DNA of 64,000 bases from positions 37,696-101,695 of the forward strand of contig DBZL01000066.1 of NCBI GenBank assembly GCA_002311745.1, given 5' to 3'. Below the pieces are notes generated by a model. That model saw only the letters and a program-made list of their open reading frames with translations, made no database searches and was not told the origin of the DNA. The translations under genes were made by a program, and so were the position numbers. Positions 16,089 through 26,100 of this stretch are shown here, piece by piece; positions within the stretch are counted from its first letter, which is position 1, and each line of letters starts with the position of its first letter. Source of the DNA: Phycisphaerales bacterium UBA1161. Lineage in GTDB: Bacteria > Planctomycetota > Phycisphaerae > Tepidisphaerales > Tepidisphaeraceae.

Positions 16089-16221
16089 AGAGCAGTGGAG
16101 CAGTTCGCCGAAGGCGAACAGAGCAGTGGAGCAGTAGATCAGTGGAACAGTAGAGCAAAGAAAATACGGAAGAACCAGCGACTCCACTGCGGTCTACTGT
16201 TCTACTGTTCTACTGCTCTAT
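16089..16221. repeat. GCAGTGGA/GCAGTAGA 8-bp word-repeat hairpin
   Basis: Units of period 8 (GCAGTGGA, GCAGTAGA, ACAGTAGA) at 16089-16154 face TCTACTGT units at 16193-16219. The stop codon of the metX-metW fusion gene (16202-16204) lies in the right arm, so the last four residues of that protein come from the repeat. Confidence 0.8.
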
Positions 16222-18067
16222 TCCCCCGCTCCGGCGGCCGCTCCCCCCGCACCAGAACGAACACCGCTTCCGTGGCGTTGTTGTTGGGATCGTCCTCCAC
16301 AAAACAACGCTCTTCGCTGTTGAGGCAGATCTTGCGCACGATCCGAATGCCCAGCCGATGGCAAAGCTCCTCGACGTCGACGATCGAGGGAAAGCGCCGA
16401 TTGGGCGTGTCGTACCAGTCGTAGCCAAACGGGCCTTCCATTTTTGGCGCGCGGCCCTCGCGCTGAAACATGTCGCGTAAACGCCGGTAGGCGAAATTCG
16501 GAAAGCTCACGATGGCCTGGCGGCCAATGCGCACGATGTCCCTGAGAACCTGTTCCGTGTCCACGATGCACTGCAGCGCCTGCGAGAGCACGACGACGTC
16601 GAACTGACCGTCGCGGAAAGCGGCCAGGGATTTGCCCACGTCGGCGTGCACGATGTCCAGGCCGCGCTGCACGCCGGAGATGATGGCGCGGGGTTCCAGT
16701 TCCACGCCCACGCGGCGTCCGCCGCCGCCACGCGCCAGGCGCGACAGCAGCTCGCCGTTGCCGCAGCCCAGGTCCAGCACGCTGCTGCCGGGCGGGATCA
16801 GGTTGACAATGGCCGAATGGTCGGGCCGGTTGCCCTGGAAAATCGGCAGCGGCGCCATCGCGGGGCGTTCCGTGGCATCTTCCGGGCCTGGCGTGGCCGG
16901 ATCGGCGCCGGCCAGAAACGCCCGGATCAAATCGCCGTAGGTGTCGAGGCTGTCCTGAAGGAGAAAGGCATCGTGGCCGGACGGCGTTTGCACCTCGCAC
17001 GAGCTGACGGGTTTGTCCGTGGCAATCAGGGCGTCGATGATCTGCCGGCTCTGCTCCGTGGGGAAAAGCCAGTCGCTGGAGAAGCTCAATATGAGCCACC
17101 GGCAAGTCGCCGGCGCCAGCGCCTCGCGCAACGCCGCGTCAGAGTGGCCCAGATCGAACAGATCCATCATCAGCGAGAGACTCACATAACTGTTGGCGTC
17201 GAACCGCTCGACGAACTTGTCGCCCTGATGGGCCAGATACGCCCCGACGGAGAAGCGTTTTTCGAAAGCCGTGGGGACGTCGCGGGGCCGCAGGCGGCTG
17301 GGGTCGAACTTGGCCGACATCGCTTCCTGCGAAAGATACGTGATGTGCCCGAGCATACGGGCGATCGCCAAACCGACGGCCGGCCCCGGCGGTCGATCGT
17401 AATAATTGCCCCCGTGGTAATTGGGATCGCGCAGGATGGCGTTGCGCGCCACGATGTCGAAGGCCAGCGCCTGGCTGCTCAGCCGCGCCGCCGTGGCGAC
17501 CAGAACGCACGAGCCGACGCGCTGGGGATACCGCGTGGCCCACAGCATGGCCTGCTGCCCGCCCATGGAGCCGCCGACCACCGCGTGCAGCCGCTCGATT
17601 CCCAGGTGATCCAGCAGCAGCCGATGCGCCTCCACCGTGTCGCCGATGGTGAGCGTGGGAAAATCCGCGGCGTAGCGGCGCTGCGTGCGGGGATTGACGG
17701 AGTTGGGCCCCGTGCTGCCGCGGCATCCGCCCAACATGTTCGGGCAGATGACGAAGAAGCGATCGGTGTCGATGGCTTTGCCCGGCCCCACGGCGATGTC
17801 CCACCATCCGGGCGTGTCGCCCGCGTCGTGCCGCGCCACGTGCGAGTCGCCGCTGAGAGCGTGGCAGATCAGCACCGCGTTGCTCCGCTGGGCATCCAGC
17901 GTTCCGTAGGTCTCGTACACCACCGCGACTTCCGGAAGCTGCGCGCCCAACTCCAGCTTCAGCGGCTGGCGGAACGTCACCAACTTGGCGTGCGGCAGCG
18001 GAGCCGCGGAACGCACGCTGTCGCTGCTTTCAAAAATCGCCTTGTCGATGGCGCCGGCGTCGCTCAT
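16202..18067 (-). CDS. metX: Fused homoserine O-acetyltransferase (MetX) and MetW methyltransferase-like protein
   Basis: Residues 1 to about 395 are an alpha/beta-hydrolase acyltransferase: ICHALSGDSHV, CRGSTGPNS, nucleophile in Gly-Gly-Ser-Met-Gly-Gly, Asp in FSSDWLFP and His in SGHDAFLL. It activates homoserine for methionine synthesis. After a short Pro-rich linker, residues about 415-610 are MetW: VLDLGCGNGELLSRLARGG is an S-adenosylmethionine-binding motif, and NFAYRRLRDMFQREGR, EGPFGYDWYDTPNRR are MetW signatures. In many bacteria metX and metW are adjacent separate genes and MetW is needed for MetX activity. The ATG overlaps the metY stop (ATGA), indicating coupling. C-terminus runs into a repeat. 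Confidence 0.93.
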   Translation of the reverse strand: MSDAGAIDKAIFESSDSVRSAAPLPHAKLVTFRQPLKLELGAQLPEVAVVYETYGTLDAQRSNAVLICHALSGDSHVARHDAGDTPGWWDIAVGPGKAIDTDRFFVICPNMLGGCRGSTGPNSVNPRTQRRYAADFPTLTIGDTVEAHRLLLDHLGIERLHAVVGGSMGGQQAMLWATRYPQRVGSCVLVATAARLSSQALAFDIVARNAILRDPNYHGGNYYDRPPGPAVGLAIARMLGHITYLSQEAMSAKFDPSRLRPRDVPTAFEKRFSVGAYLAHQGDKFVERFDANSYVSLSLMMDLFDLGHSDAALREALAPATCRWLILSFSSDWLFPTEQSRQIIDALIATDKPVSSCEVQTPSGHDAFLLQDSLDTYGDLIRAFLAGADPATPGPEDATERPAMAPLPIFQGNRPDHSAIVNLIPPGSSVLDLGCGNGELLSRLARGGGGRRVGVELEPRAIISGVQRGLDIVHADVGKSLAAFRDGQFDVVVLSQALQCIVDTEQVLRDIVRIGRQAIVSFPNFAYRRLRDMFQREGRAPKMEGPFGYDWYDTPNRRFPSIVDVEELCHRLGIRIVRKICLNSEERCFVEDDPNNNATEAVFVLVRGERPPERGNRAVEQ

Positions 18068-19368
18068 GATTGTGAGGCCCTCAGGGCCTGATCCAAGTCC
18101 GCAATGATATCACGCACGTCCTCGATGCCGATGGAAAGCCGCACGTATTCCGGCGTGACCCCGGTTTGCACCTGCTCCTCGGGAGTCAACTGCGAATGCG
18201 TCGTCGTCGCCGGGTGAATGATCAGCGATTTGGCATCGCCGATGTTGGCCAAGTGACTGAACAGCTTTACGTTGCGGATGAGCTTCGCGCCGGCGTCTTT
18301 GCCGCCCTTGATGCCGAAGCCGACGATCGCCCCCTGCCCATCCGGCAGATACTTCTTGGCGTTGGCCGCATCGGGATGGGTGGGCAGGCCCGGATAGTTC
18401 ACCCATGCGACGGCCGGATGCTTCTGCAGGAACTGCGCCACGGCCAAAGCGTTTTCGGAATGCCGTTGCAGCCGCAGGTGCAGCGTCTCCAGACCCAATA
18501 GCGTCAGGAACGATGCGAACGGGCTTTGACACGCGCCGGTGTCGCGCAGCCAATGCGTGCGGATGTAAATGATGTACGCGATGTTCCCGATGGGGCGCAA
18601 GGCCTCTTCAAAAACCACGCCGTGATACGCCGGGTCCGGCGCGGTGAATTCCGGCCACTTTTTCGGGTCCTTGGCCCAGGGAAATTTGCCGCTGTCGACG
18701 ATCGCCCCGCCGATATGCACGCCGTGGCCGCCTATGAACTTCGTCGTGGAGTAGACCACGATGTCAAAGCCGTGCTCGATGGGGCGGAACAGCGCCGCGG
18801 TCAACGCGGTGTTGTCGACGATAGCCGGCAGGGCGTGACGATGAATAATGTCCGTCAGCTTCCGGTAGTCCGGCACGTCGTTCTTCGGGTTGCCGGGCGT
18901 CTCGAGGTATACGGCCCGCGTATTCTTGTCCACCAGTTTGCTGAGCGTCTCGGGTTTGCTCGGATCGAAGAATCGCACCTCGATGCCGAGCTTGGGGAAC
19001 GTCTGCGTGAACAGTGTCCACGTTCCGCCGTAGAGGCTGGTGGCCGATATGAAATTCTGCCCCGCGTGAACGATGGTCAGCAGCGCCGCGGTGATGGCGG
19101 CCTGGCCGCTGGCGAAGACCAATCCCGCCGCCCCGCCGTCCAGGGCCGCCAGACGTTTTTCCAGCACGTCGTTGGTCGGGTTCATCAACCGCGAGTAGAT
19201 GTTCCCGAATTCCCGCAGGCCAAATAGATCGGCCGCGTGCTCGGGGCTCTTGAAGACGTAACTGGTCGTCGCGTAGATGGGCACCGCCCGCGCTTGGGTG
19301 GTGGGGTCCACTTCCTGTCCCGCGTGCAGCGCCAGCGTACCGAAATGAGGCGATTGAGCCGTAGCCAT
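18064..19368 (-). CDS. metY: O-acetylhomoserine sulfhydrylase (MetY)
   Basis: 434 residues, the usual length for this PLP enzyme. It joins O-acetylhomoserine, made by the downstream MetX, with sulfide to give homocysteine. N-terminal FGTLALHAGQEVDPTTQARAV, the YSRLMNPT segment and the PLP-lysine in Ser-Thr-Thr-Lys-Phe-Ile-Gly-Gly-His are characteristic of MetY. AAGGA lies before ATG 19368. It sits 14 bases after cysK and overlaps the metX-metW start, so cysK-metY-metXW is one transcription unit. Confidence 0.95.
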   Translation of the reverse strand: MATAQSPHFGTLALHAGQEVDPTTQARAVPIYATTSYVFKSPEHAADLFGLREFGNIYSRLMNPTNDVLEKRLAALDGGAAGLVFASGQAAITAALLTIVHAGQNFISATSLYGGTWTLFTQTFPKLGIEVRFFDPSKPETLSKLVDKNTRAVYLETPGNPKNDVPDYRKLTDIIHRHALPAIVDNTALTAALFRPIEHGFDIVVYSTTKFIGGHGVHIGGAIVDSGKFPWAKDPKKWPEFTAPDPAYHGVVFEEALRPIGNIAYIIYIRTHWLRDTGACQSPFASFLTLLGLETLHLRLQRHSENALAVAQFLQKHPAVAWVNYPGLPTHPDAANAKKYLPDGQGAIVGFGIKGGKDAGAKLIRNVKLFSHLANIGDAKSLIIHPATTTHSQLTPEEQVQTGVTPEYVRLSIGIEDVRDIIADLDQALRASQS

Positions 19369-19382
19369 GAAATCATTCCTTT

Positions 19383-20351
19383 CTAAACGGAATACGAATT
19401 ATTCTTCGCAGCGGCGAGCGGTTGATCCGAAGCGAACAAGAGGGTCGACAGATACCTTTCGGAAAAATCGGGAATAAAGGTGACGACGGTCTTGCCGCGA
19501 TTTTCTTTTTTCGCCGCCAGGCGGAGGGCGGCGGCAACGTTGGCGCCGGCGCTGATTCCGCCGGGGATGCCTTCCTCCTTGGCCAGCCGCCGCGCGGTTT
19601 GCACGGCCTCGTCGTTGCCGACCAATTCCACGCCGCTCAGCAGCGATGTATCCAGATTCTTCGGGACGAATCCCGCCCCGATGCCCTGGATCTTATGCAG
19701 GCCCGGCTTCCCGCCGGAGATGACCGGCGAATCGACCGGCTCCACGGCGACGGCGCGGACCTCGGGATTCTTCGTCCGCAAAAACCGCGTCACGCCGGTG
19801 ATCGTTCCGCCGGTTCCCACGCCGGCCACGATCAGGTCCACCTTCCCGCCGCTGTCCTTCCAGATTTCCGGGCCGGTGGTCTGCTCGTGAATCAGGGGAT
19901 TGGCCGGATTGTCGAACTGCTGTGGCATCCAACTGTTCTCGTACGCCTCGACCAATTCGTTGGCCTTGTTGATCGCGCCGCGCATTCCCTCGGCCGCGGG
20001 CGTCAGAACCAGGTTGGCGCCCAGGAACTTCAGCAACGCGCGACGTTCAATGCTCATCGATTCGGGCATCGTCAGCGTCAGCCGGTACCCACGCGAAGCC
20101 GCCACGAACGCCAGCGCGATCCCCGTATTGCCGCTGGTCGGCTCGATAATGTGACTCTGGCGGCTCAGCACACCGCGACTTTCCGCGTCCTCGATCATCG
20201 ACCGCCCGATGCGGTCCTTGACGCTGGCCAGCGGATTGAAAAATTCCAACTTGACCAACACCGTGGCGGCCCCGTCGGGCACGATCTTGGACAGCTTGAC
20301 CAGTGGCGTGTTGTACGTGGTCTGAACAATCGAATCAAATACGCTTGCCAT
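19383..20351 (-). CDS. cysK: Cysteine synthase A (O-acetylserine sulfhydrylase)
   Basis: 322 residues, standard length. The PLP-binding Lys is in Asn-Pro-Leu-Ala-Ser-Val-Lys-Asp-Arg-Ile-Gly near residue 45; the substrate loop Thr-Ser-Gly-Asn-Thr-Gly and the phosphate-binding GTGGTITG are present. It makes cysteine from O-acetylserine and sulfide. With metY and metX downstream it gives a complete route from sulfide to cysteine and homocysteine. No serine acetyltransferase is in the window. Confidence 0.95.
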   Translation of the reverse strand: MASVFDSIVQTTYNTPLVKLSKIVPDGAATVLVKLEFFNPLASVKDRIGRSMIEDAESRGVLSRQSHIIEPTSGNTGIALAFVAASRGYRLTLTMPESMSIERRALLKFLGANLVLTPAAEGMRGAINKANELVEAYENSWMPQQFDNPANPLIHEQTTGPEIWKDSGGKVDLIVAGVGTGGTITGVTRFLRTKNPEVRAVAVEPVDSPVISGGKPGLHKIQGIGAGFVPKNLDTSLLSGVELVGNDEAVQTARRLAKEEGIPGGISAGANVAAALRLAAKKENRGKTVVTFIPDFSERYLSTLLFASDQPLAAAKNNSYSV

Positions 20352-20378
20352 GTGTCTATTCCCATCGTGTTAAAGGAT

Positions 20379-20415
20379 GCGGGAGCGGCCGTGATTCGGC
20401 GGCGACCGCCCCCGC
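20379..20415 (-). other. GC-rich hairpin between the DUF3034-type gene and cysK
   Basis: GCGGGAGCGG (20379-20388) and CCGCCCCCGC (20406-20415) pair with one mismatch. On the - strand it lies just upstream of cysK. No long T-tract follows, so a partial attenuator or RNA-stability element is possible, and it may mean the DUF3034 gene is only loosely coupled to cysK. Confidence 0.4.
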
Positions 20416-20429
20416 CTGACGGAGGCTCG

Positions 20430-21383
20430 TTACCACTCGTATTTGAGCTCCACCCAAAACGCCGCGTCCGCGCGCGAGTTGGCCAGCAGGCCGAAATAGC
20501 CCACGCCGCCCACCACGTCCAGGTGCGAATTCGCCAGCCAACTGACGTCAAACGCGTGCCAATTCTCTTCCTTGCCAACCAACCCCGGAATCGTGCCGTA
20601 GGGATCGTTCTTCTGGCGAAACTCGTACGCGATCAGCAGCCAGTTGGTCGGCAGGTAGGCGAGGTTGCCCTCGAATGTCGCGGCATAACTGTCGCCGAAA
20701 CCCAGCGTGCCGAGCTGCGCGGCTTCGCTGAGGCGCACGCCGCCGCTGACGATCAGCGGCCGACCCAGAACATCCGCAAGCGTCTTGGATGCGGTCAGCG
20801 TGAAATCCACGCCGTCCCTGCTGTGATACCCAATCGAAGTCAGCGCTCCGCCCAGATCGTTATTGACGGCCGCGATCTCGTTGTTGTATTTGTAATGCAC
20901 GCCCGCCGTCACCGCCGGCACCCACTTGGTATCGAAGCTGTTCTCCGGCAAAATTAGCCCGCGGGCGTTGACGTTGAAAAGCCACTCGTCATGGATGCCA
21001 ATGTTCACCCCCGTGGCGTTCAGAATATCATCTGGCAACCGCCCCAGGTTCAGCCGATCGGCGCCGAAGCCCAACTCCACGCGACCCAAAATATTTTCCG
21101 TGACGGTGAACGCCTCCAAGTCCTTCTGGCCGAGATTCACATACGAGGTCGCAATCGACGGTTGGCCGAATATGTGGTCTCCCAGCGGCGGATTGACCAG
21201 ATACGCCATCGGCGTGATCGCCCCGCCGCCGTAGCCTTCGATCGTGTGAAACGGCAGCGGCGGACCCTTCTGCGCTTCAGCGGATTTCTCCGTCGGCGCT
21301 GTCTGCGCCTCGTCGGCCAGGCTTTGGGAAACAGCAAACGCCAAGACGGCCGCGGCAATCGCGGCAACAACAGACTTTTTCAT
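20430..21383 (-). CDS. DUF3034-like outer-membrane protein
   Basis: 317 residues with a cleavable signal peptide (KKSVVAAIAAAVLAFAVSQSLA). The mature part has GYGGGAITPMAYLVNPP at the start, alternating hydrophobic strands, and a final aromatic Trp typical of outer-membrane beta-barrels (ends in KYEW). The order and wording of motifs (ITPMAYL, YHSRDGVDFTLTASKTL, GTLGFGD) agree with the DUF3034 family as I remember it. Its function is not known. It lies 78 bases upstream of cysK on the same strand, so it could belong to the sulfur operon, perhaps as an uptake porin, but the hairpin between them leaves this open. Confidence 0.6.
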   Translation of the reverse strand: MKKSVVAAIAAAVLAFAVSQSLADEAQTAPTEKSAEAQKGPPLPFHTIEGYGGGAITPMAYLVNPPLGDHIFGQPSIATSYVNLGQKDLEAFTVTENILGRVELGFGADRLNLGRLPDDILNATGVNIGIHDEWLFNVNARGLILPENSFDTKWVPAVTAGVHYKYNNEIAAVNNDLGGALTSIGYHSRDGVDFTLTASKTLADVLGRPLIVSGGVRLSEAAQLGTLGFGDSYAATFEGNLAYLPTNWLLIAYEFRQKNDPYGTIPGLVGKEENWHAFDVSWLANSHLDVVGGVGYFGLLANSRADAAFWVELKYEW

Positions 21384-21904
21384 GGTGCGAAGCTCCTCAA
21401 GCCAAGTCGCGCACAGACGCGCTGGCCAAGCGTGATTTCTGGATCAACAATGGAACGGCCGCCCGAGCGCACGCCCGCAGCGGTTGAGGTTTGCCGCTGG
21501 CCGAACGATCCCGCAGGACCTGCTCAGCCAGCGGATGCGAACATACACGCGCACGTCACCGCCGCCCGCGCCTCAAGACTGGCCAAGACGGTTCTCCTGG
21601 CCTCGACAACAGAGAATGGTTGGGTCCGTTTCACGAGCGTAACCGCGCGGGAGACTACCCCGACCATCAACACACGCAAGTCGTTTTTGACCAATGTCCA
21701 GTAAATTAGGCGCCGAATTATTTGCGTGTCGGGCCGCCCATGATTGTGTAATGCAGCTCACGCTCATGTCCGCCAAAAACGCAGGAAATGTAAACCTACA
21801 ATGTGGCGCAAGATGTTTTTTTACAACATTTTACATACACATATAAAGATTATTTCTGGCCACCCGTTTGCGAAGCCGCGGCCCAGAAATTTGTGCACGT
21901 GATA

Positions 21905-21978
21905 TTGACAGGTGACAAGCCGCCGATACACTGCTCAGCGATATTCCTAGTTTGTCGGTGGGATATCTAGGAAATATC
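21905..21978 (+). promoter_or_regulatory. Strong promoter followed by a near-perfect dyad
   Basis: TTGACA (21905-21910), 16 bases, TACACT (21927-21932). Just downstream GATATTCCTAG (21940-21950) faces CTAGGAAATATC (21967-21978), an 11-bp inverted repeat with one extra A. Oriented toward the XRE regulator gene 220 bases downstream; a probable operator for it. The rest of 21384-22195 shows a further TGTAAA/TTTACA dyad near 21789-21836 and otherwise nothing I can name. Confidence 0.5.
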
Positions 21979-22000
21979 TGCCGCCGAGCAGGAATTAGCC

Positions 22001-22114
22001 ATGCGAGACTCGACTTCCACATCTCGCCCTCCGCAACGTTGCAGCCGCCCCGCCGCTGCGCTCAGGCCGCCGCGCCCTCGCGCTAGGTGCGCCTGCTGTC
22101 GCCGCGAGTGTTGA
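22001..22114 (+). CDS. Possible 37-residue Arg/Pro/Cys-rich leader peptide
   Basis: A short frame with ATG 22001, AGGA eight bases upstream, downstream of the promoter at 21905. The peptide is rich in Arg, Pro and Ala and ends with several Cys. It could be a leader ORF of the XRE operon or chance; there is no family support. Confidence 0.22.
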   Translation: MRDSTSTSRPPQRCSRPAAALRPPRPRARCACCRREC

Positions 22115-22195
22115 ATCGCGCCGGCTGCCCCCGCCATCGCACCATGATCGATGTTTTGACCGGAAAAACGTTCGCACTTGGGCAAAGGACCGCCC

Positions 22196-22720
22196 ATGAC
22201 ATCAACACCAAACGTCACGTTCGAAAGTCCCAAGGCCACCCTGGCCACCAATCTCGTCATCGCCCGTCAGGCTGCCGGTATCACCCAGCGTCAACTCGCC
22301 GACGCCTCGCGTATTTCCCGCGCCACCATCGCTCAACTGGAAACCGGCTGCGGCGACCCGCGACTCACCACCATCGTCGAACTCGCCCGCGCCCTGCAGA
22401 TTCCCCCGATCCTGCTTCTCGTCGGCGCGCGCGAAGCCCGTCTGCTCGTGCATTTGACGCGACATACCCCTGACGAAGTCCCGCAAGTCTCGCAACCTCT
22501 CATACAGAACATGCGCGAGTTGGCCGAGTCCGGCTTCATCCGCGACCGCCTCCGTGCCGCTCGCCTGGGCGCTTCGGCCGTGGCCGCTCAGGGTCTCCGC
22601 CCCGCTTCCATTTCCGCAGCCATTTTCTCCTCCGTGGCGCCCGGCCCGGGCACCGTCGTGGGTGCGGCCCTCGGCCGCCTCATCGCCCACCAGCAAAAGG
22701 AAGTGTCCCATGTCTACTAG
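22196..22720 (+). CDS. XRE-family helix-turn-helix regulator
   Basis: Start ATG 22196 with AAAGGA upstream, giving 174 residues. Residues about 15-70 form a classical Cro/C1 HTH: LVIARQAAGITQRQLADASRISRATIAQLETG, then DPRLTTIVELARAL. The C-terminal half is Ala/Gly rich and may bind a ligand or oligomerise. The next gene starts within its last codons, so it forms a two-gene operon. The dyad at 21940 is a candidate binding site, suggesting autoregulation. Confidence 0.8.
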   Translation: MTSTPNVTFESPKATLATNLVIARQAAGITQRQLADASRISRATIAQLETGCGDPRLTTIVELARALQIPPILLLVGAREARLLVHLTRHTPDEVPQVSQPLIQNMRELAESGFIRDRLRAARLGASAVAAQGLRPASISAAIFSSVAPGPGTVVGAALGRLIAHQQKEVSHVY

Positions 22721-22994
22721 CGCTCGCACCAGCGTCGCCAACGAGCCGGCACAGGGCGGCGTCTTCCCCGCGATCTTCGACGCCTATCGCAACCAAGGCC
22801 ACGAGCAAGGCTACGCCCGCGGCGCCAGCGACACCCTCGCCGGCGTCTTGGAAGCCGTCGAAGCCTTCCTTCGCCAAACCCCGCCTCCCACCGGCGCCCC
22901 GCGCGAGCTGCTCTACGCCTTCGGCAAATTTGTCGAACGCTACGTCCCCCACCCCGATCACCACCAATACGTCTCCGACGGCCTGGGAATCTGA
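22710..22994 (+). CDS. Small protein of unknown function, partner of the XRE regulator
   Basis: 94 residues from ATG 22710, with AAAAGGAAG upstream, overlapping the XRE gene by 11 bases. Notable features are a GVFPAIFDAYRNQGHEQGYARGASDTLAGVLEAVEAFL helix region and a His-rich end (VPHPDHHQY). No family recognised. Tight overlap indicates translational coupling with the regulator. Confidence 0.55.
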   Translation: MSTSARTSVANEPAQGGVFPAIFDAYRNQGHEQGYARGASDTLAGVLEAVEAFLRQTPPPTGAPRELLYAFGKFVERYVPHPDHHQYVSDGLGI

Positions 22995-23026
22995 CGGAAT
23001 CTTTATGCGGATGGAAAAGGGGGCGC

Positions 23027-23067
23027 AAAAAAAAGTCCCGAGCCCTGTGGTAAATCAGGGCTCGGGG
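23027..23067 (-). terminator. Rho-independent terminator of the giant PEP-CTERM gene
   Basis: On the - strand an 11-bp perfect stem (CCCGAGCCCTG / CAGGGCTCGGG, loop of 8) is followed by a run of eight T. It ends the transcript of the gene at 23119-30999. Confidence 0.9.
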
Positions 23068-23118
23068 ACGGGGACAAGCCGCGTTGAAGGAGAGACGCGG
23101 CAGGGGAAGCCGTTGCGA

Positions 23119-26100
23119 TCAGTTCGTGTGCGCCGTCCTTCGGCGGCGGCGGCGAGTCAGCACGCCGACGCCAGCCAGGGCCATCATCGCCGCCGTGGAC
23201 GGCTCGGGCAGGCTGCTCAACGTGGCGATGTCCAGCACTTCCAGGCTGCCGTACTTGCTGAAGTCGAATGAAACCACCGGATCGGGATTGAGGACGTTGG
23301 GCGCATCCACTTCCAATCCGAAATCGCCCAGGGCCAGGGCGTCGGCGGTGTCGCCGCTGCCCATGAGGCCGTCGCCGCTGGAGTAGTTGCCGGATGCATC
23401 GAGCCACGTGTAGTGAAACGTGGTCAGGTCGGCTTCCAACGCGGCCAGGTTCGTCGCCAGATTGCCATCGGAGACGAATCCGAACAGCACCGGCAGCGTG
23501 CCTTGGCTGTTGTCGGCGGTAACGCTCACGTATCCCCTGTTAGCGCCGGCTCCGCCGTTGATGTTGCTCGTTCCGTCCAGTTGCGGACGGCCGGCCGCCG
23601 TCGCGTTGCTGCTGTCCGCATCCACTTCCACTAGCGCATCCACCGTGCCGTTGACGGTCACGTTGGCCGTCTGATTGTTGTTGTTGGCCCCGGAATAGTT
23701 GTTGTGCAGGTCACCATAGGTGAAGCTGAACTGCTGGCTGCTCGGCCCGCCGTAGGTCGGCGTGAAGGTGCCGGTCAGCCACGCGCTGGGCCCGCCCGAG
23801 GCGATTGTGATCGGCACGGTAAACCCGCTGGCGTAGCCGTTGGCTTCCCCTGACACGCTCGAAACCGCCGCGTCGTCGCGATTGGCAGAGCCACCCAGGT
23901 TGGACAGGGCATAGGTGAAGTTGACGCTCTGGCCCTGGGTGACGTGCGGCGTGGTCACGGGCAGATCCGGCACGACCGCGTGGTCGAGGATCGATCCGGT
24001 AATCGTCGCGGTCACATTCCCGGTGGTAATGCTCCCGGCCCCGGGAAGGCTCTGATCGTCGCCGGTATCGAAACTCACCTGCACGCCGCCCGCCCCGGCC
24101 GTAGCGCCGGTGTTGAAGGCGGCCGTGTAGTTGCTCGACGACCCGGCTCCGATTACGCCGATGGTTCCGCCGCTGAGATTTCCGCTGGTTCCGCCGACTT
24201 GCAGTCCGGCCCGATCGGCCCCGCTCCCGTCCGTCGCCGCCGCCGCCAGATTGACCGTTGCCGTCAAATTGGTGTTCACGAACGCGTTGAAATTGTCCCC
24301 CGCCGTCACGGATGCCGTGCCGGAAGCGTGGTCCTCCACGTTGCCCGTGACTTGGACTGCAAGATTCGCCGACGGCGTGTTATGACCCCAGACGTTTTGG
24401 TCATCGCCCGTGGTGAACGTCTGCGTCGCCGAGTAAGCCCCGATCGTGCTGGTGTCCGGCGTGAACGTGTAGCTGGACGAGCTGGTGCCGCCGGCCGCCA
24501 CCACGTAGGAGTACGCCGGACCGCCGCTCAGCGTGCCCGCCGAGCCGCTGCCCGCCACGGAGTTGACCTGCAATCCGGCACGCAGGCCCGAAGCGTTGCC
24601 GATGTTGAACACGTACGGCGTCACCGATGCCTGGGTGATCACCGTGCCGAAATCCGTTGACCCGCTAACCGGGTTGATCGACCCGGAAGCGTGGTCTTCC
24701 ACCGTCGCGCTGACCGAGCCGGTCTGCGGGCTGTTGGTGGCGCTGGAGTCGCTGACGCTGAAGCTTCCCAGCACCGTGCCCGTGGTGCTGCCCGCTGTGA
24801 AGTACAAACCGCCGGTATCGTCGCTGGCGTAGCCGGCTTTGGCGCTGCCCGAGGCCGAGCCGATCACGTTGCTGACGCCGCTGGCGCTGAAACTCAACGC
24901 CGCGCCGCCCGTGGGCGCTGTGTTCTGCACCGTGAACGTGAACGGCACCGTGCCGTTGACGATGACCGTCGGGCTGGAGGCCGTGATGGTGCCGATGGTC
25001 CCCCTGTGAATCACGTCCAGTTCCGTCGTTCCCGCCTGCAGCATGTAGTTGGCGTCCAGGCCGCTGACGGATGCGAAGGGGTTGGCTCCGGAGGTCAGCG
25101 AGGTATACGTCGCGATCGGATACAGCCCCTGATTGGCGCCGGTCATGTTCAGCAGCAGCTTGTTGCTGGCGCTGTTGGTGTTCAGATTGCCGGTGACATG
25201 AAGCGCATCGGCGTTGGCGCCGTTGATGTCGATGGCCAATTCGCTGAAGTTGCCGAGGGTGACTTTGCCCGTGCCGCTGGTGGTGACGGCCAAAGTTCCC
25301 AGTGGGTTGGCGATGTCGCCGGGCGAAAGGATCGCCATAGCGCTGGCCGAGGTGCCCGTCAGGGACAAGCTGGCGTTGTTGGCCAAGCCGATGGTGCCGA
25401 TGCCGCCCAGAGCGGCGTTGGCGCCGACGGAATAGTTGCCCTGCCCGCTGGTGATGCCGTCCAGGTACGTCGTGCCCGCATTGAGGCTCGTGGTGCCGCC
25501 GTAGCTGTTATTGCCCGAAAGCGTGACCGCCCCGGTGCCGGCCATCACGAAGCTGCCGCTGCCGCTGATCCCGCCGGAAATATTCGGCGTGGTCGTGGTC
25601 GGGCTCACCGTCAGAGTGTAGCTGTTGAGGTTCACGGAACCCGAGCCGGTCAGGGACCGCACGTACTGCTGGTTAGCCCCGAGAACCAGGGCGCCGCTGT
25701 TGTTCAAGTCCACACGGCCGCCGGTGGTCGTGCCCAGGTCGCTGATCTGGTTCAAATTCAATGTGAAGTTGGGCCCGATGGAGAAGTTGGTCCCGGCGGT
25801 GATGGTGTTGGCCGCGGTGCCCAGGACCATCGCGCCGTTGTCCTGCAAGGTGATGGTGCGTGCCGTGCCGCCGTCGTTCAACGCACCCAAGGTCAGCGTG
25901 CCCACGCCGCTGCCGTTGTCGGCCACGTCGAAGGTCGGGTTGCCGCTGAGCGTGGTAGTCCCGGTGCCCAGGAACGCCAGGCCGTAAGCGCTATTGGCGC
26001 TGACGTTCGACCCAGCCGAGACGCTCAGTTGGCTGCCGTTGATGGTCAAGTTGCCCAGTGTGTGGGTGATTCCGCTGCCGCCCGACAGGCGGTCAGAAAG

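Noticed and set aside
16646-18091. 481-codon + strand frame
   Set aside because: Shadow of the metX-metW fusion gene; no recognisable motif.
21384-21560. SAM, SAH or cobalamin riboswitch upstream of the sulfur amino-acid genes
   Set aside because: I looked for the conserved cores on the - strand and saw none. The GC-rich stems present do not match a known class.
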